54,493 nt of DNA from an uncultured Alphaproteobacteria bacterium (GTDB lineage Bacteria; Pseudomonadota; Alphaproteobacteria; RF32; CAG-239), in assembly GCA_944390315.1 (NCBI GenBank), contig CALXPO010000008.1, positions 1 to 54,493 on the forward strand, read 5' to 3'. This document shows, one piece after another, positions 8,118 to 17,585 of the stretch (position 1 is the first letter of the stretch; every line of letters begins with the position of its first letter). Under the pieces are notes generated by a model. That model searched no databases and was not told where the DNA came from. It was given only the letters and a program-made list of their open reading frames with translations. Made by a program: the position numbers and the translations under genes.

Positions 8118-8462
8118 TCAAAATAACTCAAATTGTGCCGGCTCACTTTTCAGCGACTTATCCACACGATTTTCTATATGTATTATATTCGAAAATTGTT
8201 TATCTGTAAAAAATAATATATTCACATCACCATATTGTGGATTATTTTTCTTTATTGCCCGAACAAATTTTTGTGAACTTTCCCACGTTCCCGTAAACTG
8301 AACATAAACAGAAAACTGAACCATTTCAAAACCTTCGTCTTGCAAAAATTTTCTAAATTTTGATGCCGACTTTCTTTGTGAAGGGGTTTCGGTCGGCAAA
8401 TCAAACATCACCATCATCCACATCATTTTTCTCCCGTTCACATAATCTCTTTTAGTCTTCAA
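8118..8462 (-). CDS. cas2: CRISPR-associated endonuclease Cas2
   Basis: Cas2 is the partner of Cas1 in spacer integration. The conserved first strand with the metal-site aspartate is MMVMFDLPTET, followed by RKFLQDEGFEMVQFSVY, typical of type II Cas2. I place the start at TTG 8462: it overlaps the cas1 stop as TTGA and has GAGGAAGG six bases upstream, giving 114 residues (LKTKRDYVNGRKMMW...). An in-frame ATG at 8486 would add eight residues inside cas1. It is the last gene of the cas9-cas1-cas2 operon, and no csn2 or cas4 follows, which fits subtype II-C. Confidence 0.95.
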   Translation of the reverse strand: MKTKRDYVNGRKMMWMMVMFDLPTETPSQRKSASKFRKFLQDEGFEMVQFSVYVQFTGTWESSQKFVRAIKKNNPQYGDVNILFFTDKQFSNIIHIENRVDKSLKSEPAQFELF

Positions 8463-9364
8463 AACAATCCTTCCTCGAATAACCAAGCATTAAAATTCAA
8501 CTTAATTTCTTTGGTTCTGTAAATTCCGACCAAATCCCATACCAATTGCTGTAATAACATATATAGCGGAGAAAATCCTTCTCCGTTGTAAAACTCTTTA
8601 GTCAAAAGTCCCGATAATTCCGCTTTGTAATGTGAAGTCAATTCCGAAAAATCGCATCCCTTTTCATATAATTTATAAATATGACAATCTACCAACGGAC
8701 GAAACGGCTCAATCAAATCATCAACCAAGCAAAACGGATTTAATTTGTTACAATGTCCTATTCCGTAACACGGATTAAGCCCTGCCGCGACCACATAACG
8801 AGCTATCGCCGCACGCAAAATCGCATAACCGTAATTTAAAAAAGAATTTATCCCGACCATATCTTTATTACGAACAAAATTTTCACCGAATAACGCCTTA
8901 AAATAAAGCCTTGCTGCGTAGGCCTCACGGTTACTGCTGTCACCTGACAAAACCGTCTTAACGATATGTTCCAACTTATTTTCTTTGGCAAAAAGTTTCA
9001 GAACCTTCGACTGATTCTTAATTTTTTCCTTAACAATCTGCTGCCACAGTTTTTTCTCTAACGGTTTTTTATTTTCAATCTGCAAATATTGAATTTCGGT
9101 TTGTTTACTTTGTCCGACATATGAAAGCAACATACCGCTCGGAATATAATTCTTACCGACAATAATCAACGGGATATTGTCTTCGCAAAGGCGTTGCAAC
9201 AAGTTGCCTGTATAAATAACATTAAAAGCACTGACAATAACCGCACCGATAGAATTAAAGGGAATATCCTTTAAGATATTCCCTTCTTCTTCCACACGCA
9301 AAAAACCGCGATAAACACTGAGTTTTTTATTATTACTGGCAATTTCTATTATATTGTTAACCAT
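8459..9364 (-). CDS. cas1: CRISPR-associated integrase Cas1
   Basis: A 301-residue type II Cas1, the integrase that inserts new spacers. The expected metal ligands are present: a glutamate in NREAYAARLYF (E147), histidine in GIGHCNKLNPF (H204), and acidic residues in VDDLIEPFRPLVD (E219). The N-terminal beta domain (about 1-95) is complete. Its ATG overlaps the end of cas9 by 8 bases and its stop overlaps the likely cas2 start, so the three genes are translationally coupled. Nothing suggests inactivation. Confidence 0.97.
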   Translation of the reverse strand: MVNNIIEIASNNKKLSVYRGFLRVEEEGNILKDIPFNSIGAVIVSAFNVIYTGNLLQRLCEDNIPLIIVGKNYIPSGMLLSYVGQSKQTEIQYLQIENKKPLEKKLWQQIVKEKIKNQSKVLKLFAKENKLEHIVKTVLSGDSSNREAYAARLYFKALFGENFVRNKDMVGINSFLNYGYAILRAAIARYVVAAGLNPCYGIGHCNKLNPFCLVDDLIEPFRPLVDCHIYKLYEKGCDFSELTSHYKAELSGLLTKEFYNGEGFSPLYMLLQQLVWDLVGIYRTKEIKLNFNAWLFEEGLF

Positions 9365-12300
9365 TTTTTATTCTCCCCATCGGCGTTACCGCTACTTTGC
9401 GGGTTCGATAAGTTTGCATGGCTCCGGCTGATGCCGACCAAGATTTGGTATCAGCCTGCTCTTTGGCAATATCATGCGGAGTAAATGTAATTACACCACT
9501 AACCATCTTTTTAACTCTAAACAAAACATCGACTTGCGTCAGTAACGGATTTTGCTCAAATTTACCGCGCACATATTCGCAAATTCCTTTCGGAAATTTA
9601 TCGGCATAAGCCTGCTCTTTGGTAAAAGTTGCCGTCACCATATCATTTCGGCGCAGACGCATGATTTTTTTGGCATTTGGATATTTATAATGCCAATAGC
9701 CTACATTCTCTCCGCGTCCCTGTCGAATCGTCGCATTATAATTGGACACAACCTCCATTTTCCACTCACCGCGATTGTTGGTCGGAACACCGCAAATTTT
9801 ATTCTCGGGATTTATCTGATATATTTCCGCACAAAAATTACCGCCACCAATAAACCATTTGAACGCTTTTTGCGATGCCGCTCGTAAACGCGCAACGGCC
9901 TGTTTTTCTTTTTCGGCAACTTCTTTTTTACACTGTTTTTGTTCTTTTCCCTCTGCCGCCATTGTTGAGGATTTTTTATCTAAAACAAACCATTCTTTAT
10001 AGGCATCGTAATATTCCTTTTTATCGGCTTTGTCATAAAACATCGGAATATATTCGGTAACGTCTTTTTCCATTTTTTTCTTACCGAATTTAAACACGGC
10101 ACCCAATCCGTCGTCAGATATAAACCTTTGCAAACCATAAGCACTATCTTCGTGTAATTGTCCTATGGTAGAACAAGGAGATTTAATATTTTTCAAATTC
10201 GGTTTATGGGAAATATTAATACCTGATACCCTATTCAAAATATCTTCCACACACATTGCCGCGGGCATTTTAAAATATTCGCTTATCAGAGCAAGAGTTC
10301 GACTTTGTTCAAAATTTTTAATTCTCTTCTTTAAGGCTTTTTTTTCATCATCAGAAACTTTATCATCTCTTAATTTCGGAAACTCATCCTTAAATTCCTC
10401 AATCACACTTTGAGAAACTTTCTGCAAAATTTTTGCCACCGAAGCAATCTGCGAACGCTCAATCGCCGAAACAATAATCGCATCAATGGCGTGATGATTA
10501 TGAAAAGCTCGATACCTTTCATCATCTTCTTTATTTTTATATAAATCGAGTCCCCAAGCTTTTCTGACCATTGAAGTCAAAGCTCCGACCACCGCCTGAA
10601 CGGTTTGCTTGCCGTCCTCACGAACAATCGGTTGCAAATAATCGTGCAACAAACGCGTCATATAACGCGTATCATTCAAAGAACGGGCAATCGGACCGAC
10701 TTGTTCTTCAAATTTTTTCATTGCATCGGGAGCAAAACGCCATTGTTGTTCCGCACTCAATCTTTTGGCTCTTTGCTTAATCTCTTGCCAATTATATCCG
10801 TCTTTACTTTCGCCGAAAGCCTCAAACGGCGTACGATTTCCCTTATAACGATTGGCATCGACATAAGCCAAAACTTTGTTGTTTAAACTGTCGTCCAAAC
10901 TGCGGGAAAAAGGTATCAAATGTTCAATTTGTACTTTTTGACCGTTCATCAAATCTTCTATGGAAATTGCTCTTCCGGTAAAAGGACATTCTTTAATCAG
11001 CGGATTACCGTCTTTACTGCCTAAACGTTTCCATATTTTATATTTCTGAATATCACGCTTGCTATAAGCTCTGTCCCCGATTTTGGAACGCATTTCTTTT
11101 TCTGCTTTTTGATTTTCCTGCTCGTTGGCATCCCTCGTATCACTCATTTTTAAGCGCTCTTTGGTCGAAGCGGGTAAATCTCTAGCATATTCAACCGCAA
11201 TATCGTAGGGTTTGCCGTAAGTCGCGATAATTTCGTTTATCAAATACCGTACCTGATTAAGCGCCACATGAACCGTAGCATTGCCAATTCTGCCGTATTC
11301 CTCTTCAACCGTTTGCGGACAACTTTTTTTGCCCGTACAATTTTGTGTTAACAATTCACCGTAATAAGGCAAAAAATCTAAATGTTGTTTGTTTTCGGAC
11401 GGATAAAGTTCTTGCCAAGCATCGGTATAAGCAACCCCGTTTTTCATCAGATACAAAATCTTAGAAATCGCTTTTTCCGACAATGAACCGAAATCATCTT
11501 CCAAACTTATATCAAACAACAACTCATCAGCAGCTTCGCATGATAAGCCAAACTCCTGACATAGATATTGTAAAATCAAATTGTTTTCATCATCTATGGA
11601 AATTTTTCCCAACGGATAATCTATATAATTTTGGGGTCTTGAAAGAACATTAATTAACTTTCCTCGTTGTTCAACACTCATCTTTTGCCAAAATTCCGCC
11701 ATATATTTGGACTTGTCCATTGACAATTGCGTGGTATCAACCAACAAACCTTTTTCCAACTCCGAACCGACTTTATTGTTTCTTTCAAAATTAAAGACTC
11801 CGTTCTTATCTAATCCCAGAGCTTTTTTAATATTGGCATATATCACCACCCCTTTGGCATTGGGTTTTAGCGGTAAGGGGTTCTGTAACAACTCCGCCAA
11901 TTTTTCGTGTTCCTGTTTGCTCAAAGGGTGATAACTCTCATCACTTTCACCGCAAAACGACAAATTCAAAATATTTTGCCAAATTCTGAACTCCTGAAAC
12001 AAAGGGTGAGCTCTCGGAATTCTTTTTTCGCCTTTTTCAAATTGACATTCACCCTCTTCTGCTTCTTTAAGCGGACGTTGAAAAAAGATTATCTCTTTTA
12101 TTTTTCGATAATTTTCATCATTAAGTATTTCGGGATAATACTCTTTTTGCTTTTGCCATATCTTGTCAAATTCCTGTTCATACACTTCCCTAAAGGGGAA
12201 CAGTCCCCCTTTATATTTACCGTTATCGTCAAACAGATTTTTCAAACGCACCGGTTGATGTTCTTCCAACAGCATTGATAAATATTCACCATATGTTCTC

Positions 12301-12764
12301 GCTTTTTTCTCAGCCATAGCGGTCAATAGTTCCTGATAACCGATTTTAAGCTTACCGCCTTCTTCTTTATTGTCTTTGCGGTTAGATTTAAAACCTTTGC
12401 GCTTGCCGAGTTGAAGTAAAACGCGTCCCAATTCAAACGGTGTTAATTTCCTGTCTAAGGCAGCTTTTCTTAAAAAATACGGATTTTGTTTTTTCAATTC
12501 TTCCTTTTCTGACTTCTCCATCGGAAACAAATTCAGAGCCGTCAGTTTTTTTAACAATTCATCGGTTTTAATATGGCGGCGATTATTTAATCTTCTAGCT
12601 CCTCTGGCATTTCTTCTCTTGACACATAAAGAGGCTTTACTTTTGTCTTCTCGTCCGTCATCAAAAATGCGCACACCGAAATCAATCAAATTCTGATTTT
12701 CAACATCAAAAACAGACCACCCGATTGATGTGGCTCCCATATCAAGACCTATTCTATACTTCAT
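9357..12764 (-). CDS. cas9: Cas9 endonuclease, type II-C
   Basis: An 1135-residue Cas9, the RNA-guided nuclease of this system. The RuvC-I motif is YRIGLDMGATSIGWSVF (D8), and the arginine-rich bridge helix is VKRRNARGARRLNNRR (about 48-63). RuvC-II is PYDIAVEYARDL (E525). The HNH domain has IEHLIPFSRSLDDSLNNKVL (H615) and DANRYKGN (N638). RuvC-III is HNHHAIDAIIV (H758, D761). All catalytic residues are intact. The aspartate before the HNH histidine is replaced by glutamate, a substitution also known in other Cas9 proteins. Length and the absence of csn2/cas4 support II-C. The C-terminal third should hold the PAM-interacting region, but the PAM cannot be read from sequence. It is first in the operon, divergent from the tracrRNA. 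Confidence 0.98.
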   Translation of the reverse strand: MKYRIGLDMGATSIGWSVFDVENQNLIDFGVRIFDDGREDKSKASLCVKRRNARGARRLNNRRHIKTDELLKKLTALNLFPMEKSEKEELKKQNPYFLRKAALDRKLTPFELGRVLLQLGKRKGFKSNRKDNKEEGGKLKIGYQELLTAMAEKKARTYGEYLSMLLEEHQPVRLKNLFDDNGKYKGGLFPFREVYEQEFDKIWQKQKEYYPEILNDENYRKIKEIIFFQRPLKEAEEGECQFEKGEKRIPRAHPLFQEFRIWQNILNLSFCGESDESYHPLSKQEHEKLAELLQNPLPLKPNAKGVVIYANIKKALGLDKNGVFNFERNNKVGSELEKGLLVDTTQLSMDKSKYMAEFWQKMSVEQRGKLINVLSRPQNYIDYPLGKISIDDENNLILQYLCQEFGLSCEAADELLFDISLEDDFGSLSEKAISKILYLMKNGVAYTDAWQELYPSENKQHLDFLPYYGELLTQNCTGKKSCPQTVEEEYGRIGNATVHVALNQVRYLINEIIATYGKPYDIAVEYARDLPASTKERLKMSDTRDANEQENQKAEKEMRSKIGDRAYSKRDIQKYKIWKRLGSKDGNPLIKECPFTGRAISIEDLMNGQKVQIEHLIPFSRSLDDSLNNKVLAYVDANRYKGNRTPFEAFGESKDGYNWQEIKQRAKRLSAEQQWRFAPDAMKKFEEQVGPIARSLNDTRYMTRLLHDYLQPIVREDGKQTVQAVVGALTSMVRKAWGLDLYKNKEDDERYRAFHNHHAIDAIIVSAIERSQIASVAKILQKVSQSVIEEFKDEFPKLRDDKVSDDEKKALKKRIKNFEQSRTLALISEYFKMPAAMCVEDILNRVSGINISHKPNLKNIKSPCSTIGQLHEDSAYGLQRFISDDGLGAVFKFGKKKMEKDVTEYIPMFYDKADKKEYYDAYKEWFVLDKKSSTMAAEGKEQKQCKKEVAEKEKQAVARLRAASQKAFKWFIGGGNFCAEIYQINPENKICGVPTNNRGEWKMEVVSNYNATIRQGRGENVGYWHYKYPNAKKIMRLRRNDMVTATFTKEQAYADKFPKGICEYVRGKFEQNPLLTQVDVLFRVKKMVSGVITFTPHDIAKEQADTKSWSASAGAMQTYRTRKVAVTPMGRIKNG

Positions 12765-12826
12765 ATTCCATACTCCGCATTAAAACTTATATTTTACATC
12801 ATATAGAATATTTTTTAAAAAACAAG

Positions 12827-12855
12827 TTGACATTGTTCTTTTTATAAACTAAATT
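12827..12855 (+). promoter_or_regulatory. sigma70-type promoter of the tracrRNA
   Basis: TTGACA at 12827-12832 is followed after 17 bases by TAAATT at 12850-12855. The predicted transcript start near 12862 coincides with the first base of the inverted repeat that encloses the anti-repeat. Confidence 0.7.
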
Positions 12856-12861
12856 TTCCTT

Positions 12862-12960
12862 AGAAATAAATTTCGTAGCATATTGGTTTTAGATGTCTGT
12901 CGCTAATAAGAAATTTATTTCGACATTTAAGCTCGATTACTTCGGTAATCGAGCTTTTTT
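12862..12960 (+). ncRNA. tracrRNA
   Basis: The anti-repeat spans 12875-12903. Bases 12875-12897 are the exact complement of repeat positions 11-33 (23 bp). A small internal loop then separates a further 5-bp match (12899-12903 with repeat positions 4-8). Downstream are a short AU hairpin (12910-12921) and a 12-bp terminator hairpin with a TTCG tetraloop. The RNA would be about 99 nt and is divergent from cas9. The 12 bases before the anti-repeat (12863-12874) are the perfect reverse complement of 12910-12921, so the primary transcript can fold with the whole anti-repeat in a loop. It guides processing and Cas9 loading of crRNAs. Confidence 0.93.
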
Positions 12961-12962
12961 TA
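12929..12962 (+). terminator. intrinsic terminator of the tracrRNA
   Basis: A perfect 12-bp stem (12929-12940 with 12945-12956) is closed by a C(TTCG)G tetraloop and followed by a T-run. Confidence 0.93.
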
Positions 12963-13063
12963 TAAAAACATAAAAAATTTTCAATTCAGACAATTTAATT
13001 TTGAAATATTGATAATATATCAATCCCATTGCAAACTATCAATAACTTTGAAGGACTTTTTTA

Positions 13064-16000
13064 ATGGGAATATTTACCGACTTTTTAAACTCCAAACACC
13101 CCCAAAAATTAACATCTCCAACCTCTCCTAATGCTGACTATTTGTCAATTTGCGCCATTATGAGAAATGAGGCTCCATACTTAAAAGAATGGATTGAATA
13201 TCACAAAATTGTCGGTGTCGAACGCTTTTATCTTTTTGATAATGAATCAACCGACAACACTAAAGATGTTTTGCAACCTTATATAGATGCCGGATTAGTG
13301 ATATATACATATGCACCGGGCGATAAAAAAAACGGTTTTCAATCACAAGCGTACAATCGCTGCATTCAGGAACACAAAGATGATACTTGGTGGTTGGCAA
13401 TTATTGATATTGACGAATTCTTAGTCCCTATGAAAGATGACAAAATATCCGATTTCTTAAAAAAATGCGAACCTTACCCAGGAATTGTCATTAATTGGTT
13501 GATGTTTGACTCTAACGGTCACATTAACAAACCTCAAGGCGGCGTATTAGAAAACTATACCCGCATACATTATCAAAGAGACCATCACGATAATATCGTT
13601 ACCAAATGCATTGTTAATCCCAGAGAAATTTCTTCCGCAGGAGGACATTTCCATTTTTATAAAAACGAACAAGTACATGTCAATGAACTTTTTCAACCGT
13701 TACCGCCCATTTTACCTGAATATGTCAGTGCGAGACATTTAGAAAACCATATTCGCATTAATCATTATTGGACAAAATCTTACGAAGAATTTTCAATTAA
13801 AGCTAAAAGACCGCGTTGTAATGGGCAAGAACTCAAAATCAGAGAAGAATATTGGAATTATCCGGATTATAAATATGATTACTCTATTTGGAAATTTGTC
13901 GCCCAAATGCCGGGACATAATCGACAGGAAGAATATCAGCGTTTTTTAGACTGCCAACAGAAAAATATCAAAATAGAACTCCATCACCCTCACCTGCTTA
14001 GTTTAGATGACTTTATTGATGAAAAATGGTATTTTAAAAAATATCCTGAAGCAAAAAACATAGGATGCTCCGCTCTTGATCATTATCACTTTTACGGGTG
14101 GAAAAAAGGATATAATCCATCTAAAAAGTTTGACACATCATTTTATTTAAACAAATATCCCGATATCAAAAATGCCGGCATAGACCCCTTGTATCATTAT
14201 GTATTTTTTGGACATAACGAAGGACGCGAGCCAAAATCTTCAACTCAAAAAGCAGATTATAATACAATTAAAAAATCCACTCTGTTTGACGAAAAATGGT
14301 ATTTAAAACAATATCCCGATGTCAAAAATGCAAATCTCAATCCCATAAAACACTATCTTCATTTTGGCTGGCGTGAAAACAGAAATCCCGGTCCTTTATT
14401 CAATACAAAATTTTATTTAACAACTTATCCGGATGTACAAAAAAATAATATATGTCCTCTGTTGCACTATGAGAAATTTGGAAAAAATGAGGGACGAACA
14501 ATCAATAAACAGTCAATTAATTTACCTTTGCTTAAAAAAACACACTCCTCTTTTCTAAGCAAAATTCTATTTTGGTTTCAGAGACCGATAAAATTCAGCA
14601 TTGTCGTTGCCAGTTATAATTATGCCTCCTACATTACCCAAACGCTTAACTCTTTACTGGCGCAAACATACAAAAATTACGAAATCATTGTTGTTGACGA
14701 CGGTTCAAAAGACAATTCTGTTAAAATCATCAAAAAATATGCTCAAAAATACAAAAACATATTCTTATATCAACATCCTAAAAAAAACAATAAAGGACTA
14801 AGCAAAACGCTTCAATTAGGAATTTCAAAAGCAACAGGTGATTTTATTTGTTTTTGCGAAAGCGACGACTACTGGCGGTCTGATCATTTGGAACAAATAT
14901 TTCATCTCATAACAGATTTTCCCAAAGCAAAAATTATATCCAACAATGTAGAGTTATTTGAAGATGTCAATCAGGAAATTTTAAAACATATGCAAACAAT
15001 TTATAATTTGCTTAAAAGCAACGTCAATTATTTAAATATTCTTGAATTACCCATCAATCCGATTGCAACATTTTCGGCCGTTTGTATAAAAAAAGATATT
15101 TTGAAAAATTGTAATTTCAATTCTTTTATCATTCCGGCATGGCTTGACTGGTGGTTGTGGCGACAAATTCTGATTAATACCCCTTTATATTACATTCCCG
15201 AAAAAATTACCTTTTTCAGAATACACAACAGTTATAATTCTAAAGAAAAAAACGCCGTTTACATGCATAAAATTAAAAAATTTCTGCACCAAAGCAATCA
15301 ACTCATTATCACAAAAATCGGCTATGCAAGTTTATACCGTAAATACCAAAAAGACAAAAAAATTTATCAAAATGAAGATATTAATATAATTGAAGCATCA
15401 AAGTATTTTGATGAAGACTACTACCTCAAAAACTATCCCGAAAGTCTATTTTCCGCAAATGCCGCCAAACACTATCTCGAAACTGGCTGGAAAAAAGGAT
15501 ATAACCCTTCATCACACTTCAGTACCGAAAAATATCTGCGGTTTTACGCAGATATACAAAACGCTAATATAAATCCATTACTTCATTACGAAAAATACGG
15601 AAAAATTGAAAAACGAATGACTTTTGACATTCAAGAAAAACATATGACTTATTTTGCCGATAACTCTAATAAGACCTCTAAAAAAACAATTATGCTGGTC
15701 ACGCATATTCTTAATTATACTGGAGCTCCGATGCTGCTTCTCAGCATAGCTAAAGTCTTTCAAAAAATGAAATATAAAGTCATCTTACTTTCTCCCGAAG
15801 ATGGGGAACTTAAAGACGAATTTCTGAAAAATGGCATAAGCGTCATTATTGATGCAGATGCATATACCAACGAATATGCTTATAAAAAATATCAAAAAAT
15901 GGGCATAAATTTTTGTTTATTTAATACCTATCTAACTTATCTGCCTTACAGTTTTTTTGCTCCACATATTCCTTCGATTTTGTGGATACACGATAATTTG

Positions 16001-16729
16001 TTACCAAACCAAGTTCATTCTCAACTAAAAGCTACATTAAAAAACTCAAATGATATTTATGTCCCTTCTGAGTTAACAAAAACTTATATCGAAAAATATG
16101 CAACTTCAACAAAAATACTGTCATATCCCATAGAAGACAGGGTTGGCAGCACATTTAAGGCAAAACAAGTTCCTCAAACGCTCAAGATAGCAATAATTGC
16201 AACCATTCAACCGCGAAAAGGACATGACATCGCTGTTCAAGCCATTAAAGCACTGCCGCAAGACATCAGGCAACAAGCATCTTTCACATTTATTGGTGAA
16301 GAAATTTCTTCACAATATTTTCAATCACTCAAAAATGAAACTGAGGAAATAAAAGAAATTTCATTTAGACCAACCATCAAAGAACGAGATAAATACTATC
16401 AACTATATAACGAATTTGACATATTGCTTTGTCCATCGCGAGAAGACCCATATCCTTTAGTCGTCATAGATGCTCTTATGTATGGTTGTCCCGTTATATG
16501 TTCCGATCACGTCGGTCAAAAGGATATTATTGAACGTACCCAAAGCGGTTTTGTTTTTTCTAGTGAAAATTCGGGAGAACTCGCAAATTTGCTGATTGAG
16601 ATAATTACCCACAAAGATAATCTTCCGGTTCTTTCAAAATCAGCACGTCAGGCCTACCTGAATTATTTTGATTTTGAAACTTGCGCTGACAATTTGAAAA
16701 AAATTGTGGAGGGAAAATGCAAAAAATAG
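13064..16729 (+). CDS. three-domain glycosyltransferase with YPDV-type repeats
   Basis: A 1221-residue cytoplasmic glycan enzyme with three transferase modules. Residues about 25-250 are a family 92-like transferase: LSICAIMRNEAPYLKEWIEY, then YLFDNESTDNT and the DxD-like IIDIDEF. Residues about 315-490 carry four ~50-residue repeats (YLKQYPDVKNA...HYLHFGW). Residues about 510-740 are a GT2 domain (IVVASYNYASYI, VVDDGSKDN, CESDDYW). Residues about 777-855 hold two more repeats. Residues about 870-1221 are a GT4 domain with IIATIQPRKGHD and the donor-binding segment SREDPYPLVVIDALMYG. First gene of a plus-strand operon, overlapping the next by 13 bases. It is AT-rich relative to the housekeeping genes. 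Probably builds a surface polysaccharide; linkages are unknown. Confidence 0.88.
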   Translation: MGIFTDFLNSKHPQKLTSPTSPNADYLSICAIMRNEAPYLKEWIEYHKIVGVERFYLFDNESTDNTKDVLQPYIDAGLVIYTYAPGDKKNGFQSQAYNRCIQEHKDDTWWLAIIDIDEFLVPMKDDKISDFLKKCEPYPGIVINWLMFDSNGHINKPQGGVLENYTRIHYQRDHHDNIVTKCIVNPREISSAGGHFHFYKNEQVHVNELFQPLPPILPEYVSARHLENHIRINHYWTKSYEEFSIKAKRPRCNGQELKIREEYWNYPDYKYDYSIWKFVAQMPGHNRQEEYQRFLDCQQKNIKIELHHPHLLSLDDFIDEKWYFKKYPEAKNIGCSALDHYHFYGWKKGYNPSKKFDTSFYLNKYPDIKNAGIDPLYHYVFFGHNEGREPKSSTQKADYNTIKKSTLFDEKWYLKQYPDVKNANLNPIKHYLHFGWRENRNPGPLFNTKFYLTTYPDVQKNNICPLLHYEKFGKNEGRTINKQSINLPLLKKTHSSFLSKILFWFQRPIKFSIVVASYNYASYITQTLNSLLAQTYKNYEIIVVDDGSKDNSVKIIKKYAQKYKNIFLYQHPKKNNKGLSKTLQLGISKATGDFICFCESDDYWRSDHLEQIFHLITDFPKAKIISNNVELFEDVNQEILKHMQTIYNLLKSNVNYLNILELPINPIATFSAVCIKKDILKNCNFNSFIIPAWLDWWLWRQILINTPLYYIPEKITFFRIHNSYNSKEKNAVYMHKIKKFLHQSNQLIITKIGYASLYRKYQKDKKIYQNEDINIIEASKYFDEDYYLKNYPESLFSANAAKHYLETGWKKGYNPSSHFSTEKYLRFYADIQNANINPLLHYEKYGKIEKRMTFDIQEKHMTYFADNSNKTSKKTIMLVTHILNYTGAPMLLLSIAKVFQKMKYKVILLSPEDGELKDEFLKNGISVIIDADAYTNEYAYKKYQKMGINFCLFNTYLTYLPYSFFAPHIPSILWIHDNLLPNQVHSQLKATLKNSNDIYVPSELTKTYIEKYATSTKILSYPIEDRVGSTFKAKQVPQTLKIAIIATIQPRKGHDIAVQAIKALPQDIRQQASFTFIGEEISSQYFQSLKNETEEIKEISFRPTIKERDKYYQLYNEFDILLCPSREDPYPLVVIDALMYGCPVICSDHVGQKDIIERTQSGFVFSSENSGELANLLIEIITHKDNLPVLSKSARQAYLNYFDFETCADNLKKIVEGKCKK

Positions 16730-17562
16730 TTATCATCGGAGCCGATAGTTATTTAGCTGCCGGACTTAATTCTTACCTGCCGGACATAAGCATATGCTAT
16801 TTACATTTTTATGACTGGATGAAACATATTGATGTTTTACAAAGCGCGGATTGTGTCATCAATTTCTCTATCGCTCCCGAATTTTCCACCTCTGATATGG
16901 ATATTAAAGATATAATTGATGTTAAAATTGCAGAACGGCTAAAAACTTTTAAAACTCAATATATTTTCATCAGTTCGCGCAAAGTTTACGGTTCCGACAA
17001 CGAAATAAAGATATATCGCGAAACAGATAAACTGACAGGAATAGATTTTTATGCTAAAAATAAAATTAAGACAGAGCATAAACTCTCGGAGATTTTAACT
17101 GATAATCTGACCATATTAAGAGTTTCTAACATAGTAGGAGAACCGATATATCGCCGTCATTATAAAACATTTATGGGATGGATATGTGAAAATATAATTC
17201 AAAATCAAAAATTGATAGTCACACAAAACGAAAATGCCGTTAAAGATTTTATAACAAAAAATTTTCTGCATCAAAACATTGCTCAGGTAATAACCCAAAG
17301 ATTAACCGGAATCTATAATCTTTCTGCCGGTTTTGGAACTTCCGTAAAAAATATTTTATGCGGTTATGCCGGCAGTGAAAATATAATTTTTGCCGGAAGT
17401 CATGAAAAAATTCATGACGAATTCATACTAGATAATTCAAAATTATGTTCTCTTACCAAAATTTATTTATCCCCTGAGGAACTGTATAGCTACTTACATC
17501 TCTGTCAAAAACAACTCCTGGAAATGACTTATCGTTTAGCTAAAAATAAAAACGCTGCTTAG
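16717..17562 (+). CDS. NAD-dependent epimerase/dehydratase (SDR) family protein
   Basis: An extended short-chain dehydrogenase of 281 residues, similar to the nucleotide-sugar epimerase/RmlD group. The nucleotide-binding strand is KIVIIGADSYLAAGL, a less usual form of the GxxGxxG motif. The catalytic region has FISSRKVYG (serine and nearby residues) and the YxxxK pair in FYAKNKIK (about residues 109-113). A substrate-side motif LRVSNIVGEP follows. It overlaps the glycosyltransferase gene by 13 bases and so is translationally coupled. Likely makes or modifies an activated sugar; the exact reaction cannot be told. Confidence 0.82.
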   Translation: MQKIVIIGADSYLAAGLNSYLPDISICYLHFYDWMKHIDVLQSADCVINFSIAPEFSTSDMDIKDIIDVKIAERLKTFKTQYIFISSRKVYGSDNEIKIYRETDKLTGIDFYAKNKIKTEHKLSEILTDNLTILRVSNIVGEPIYRRHYKTFMGWICENIIQNQKLIVTQNENAVKDFITKNFLHQNIAQVITQRLTGIYNLSAGFGTSVKNILCGYAGSENIIFAGSHEKIHDEFILDNSKLCSLTKIYLSPEELYSYLHLCQKQLLEMTYRLAKNKNAA

Positions 17563-17585
17563 ATGAAAAGGTATAAAAACATAAA

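Noticed and set aside
6539..12764. Type II-A or II-B classification
   Set aside because: No csn2 or cas4 gene is present, and Cas9 length and the promoter-bearing repeats fit II-C.
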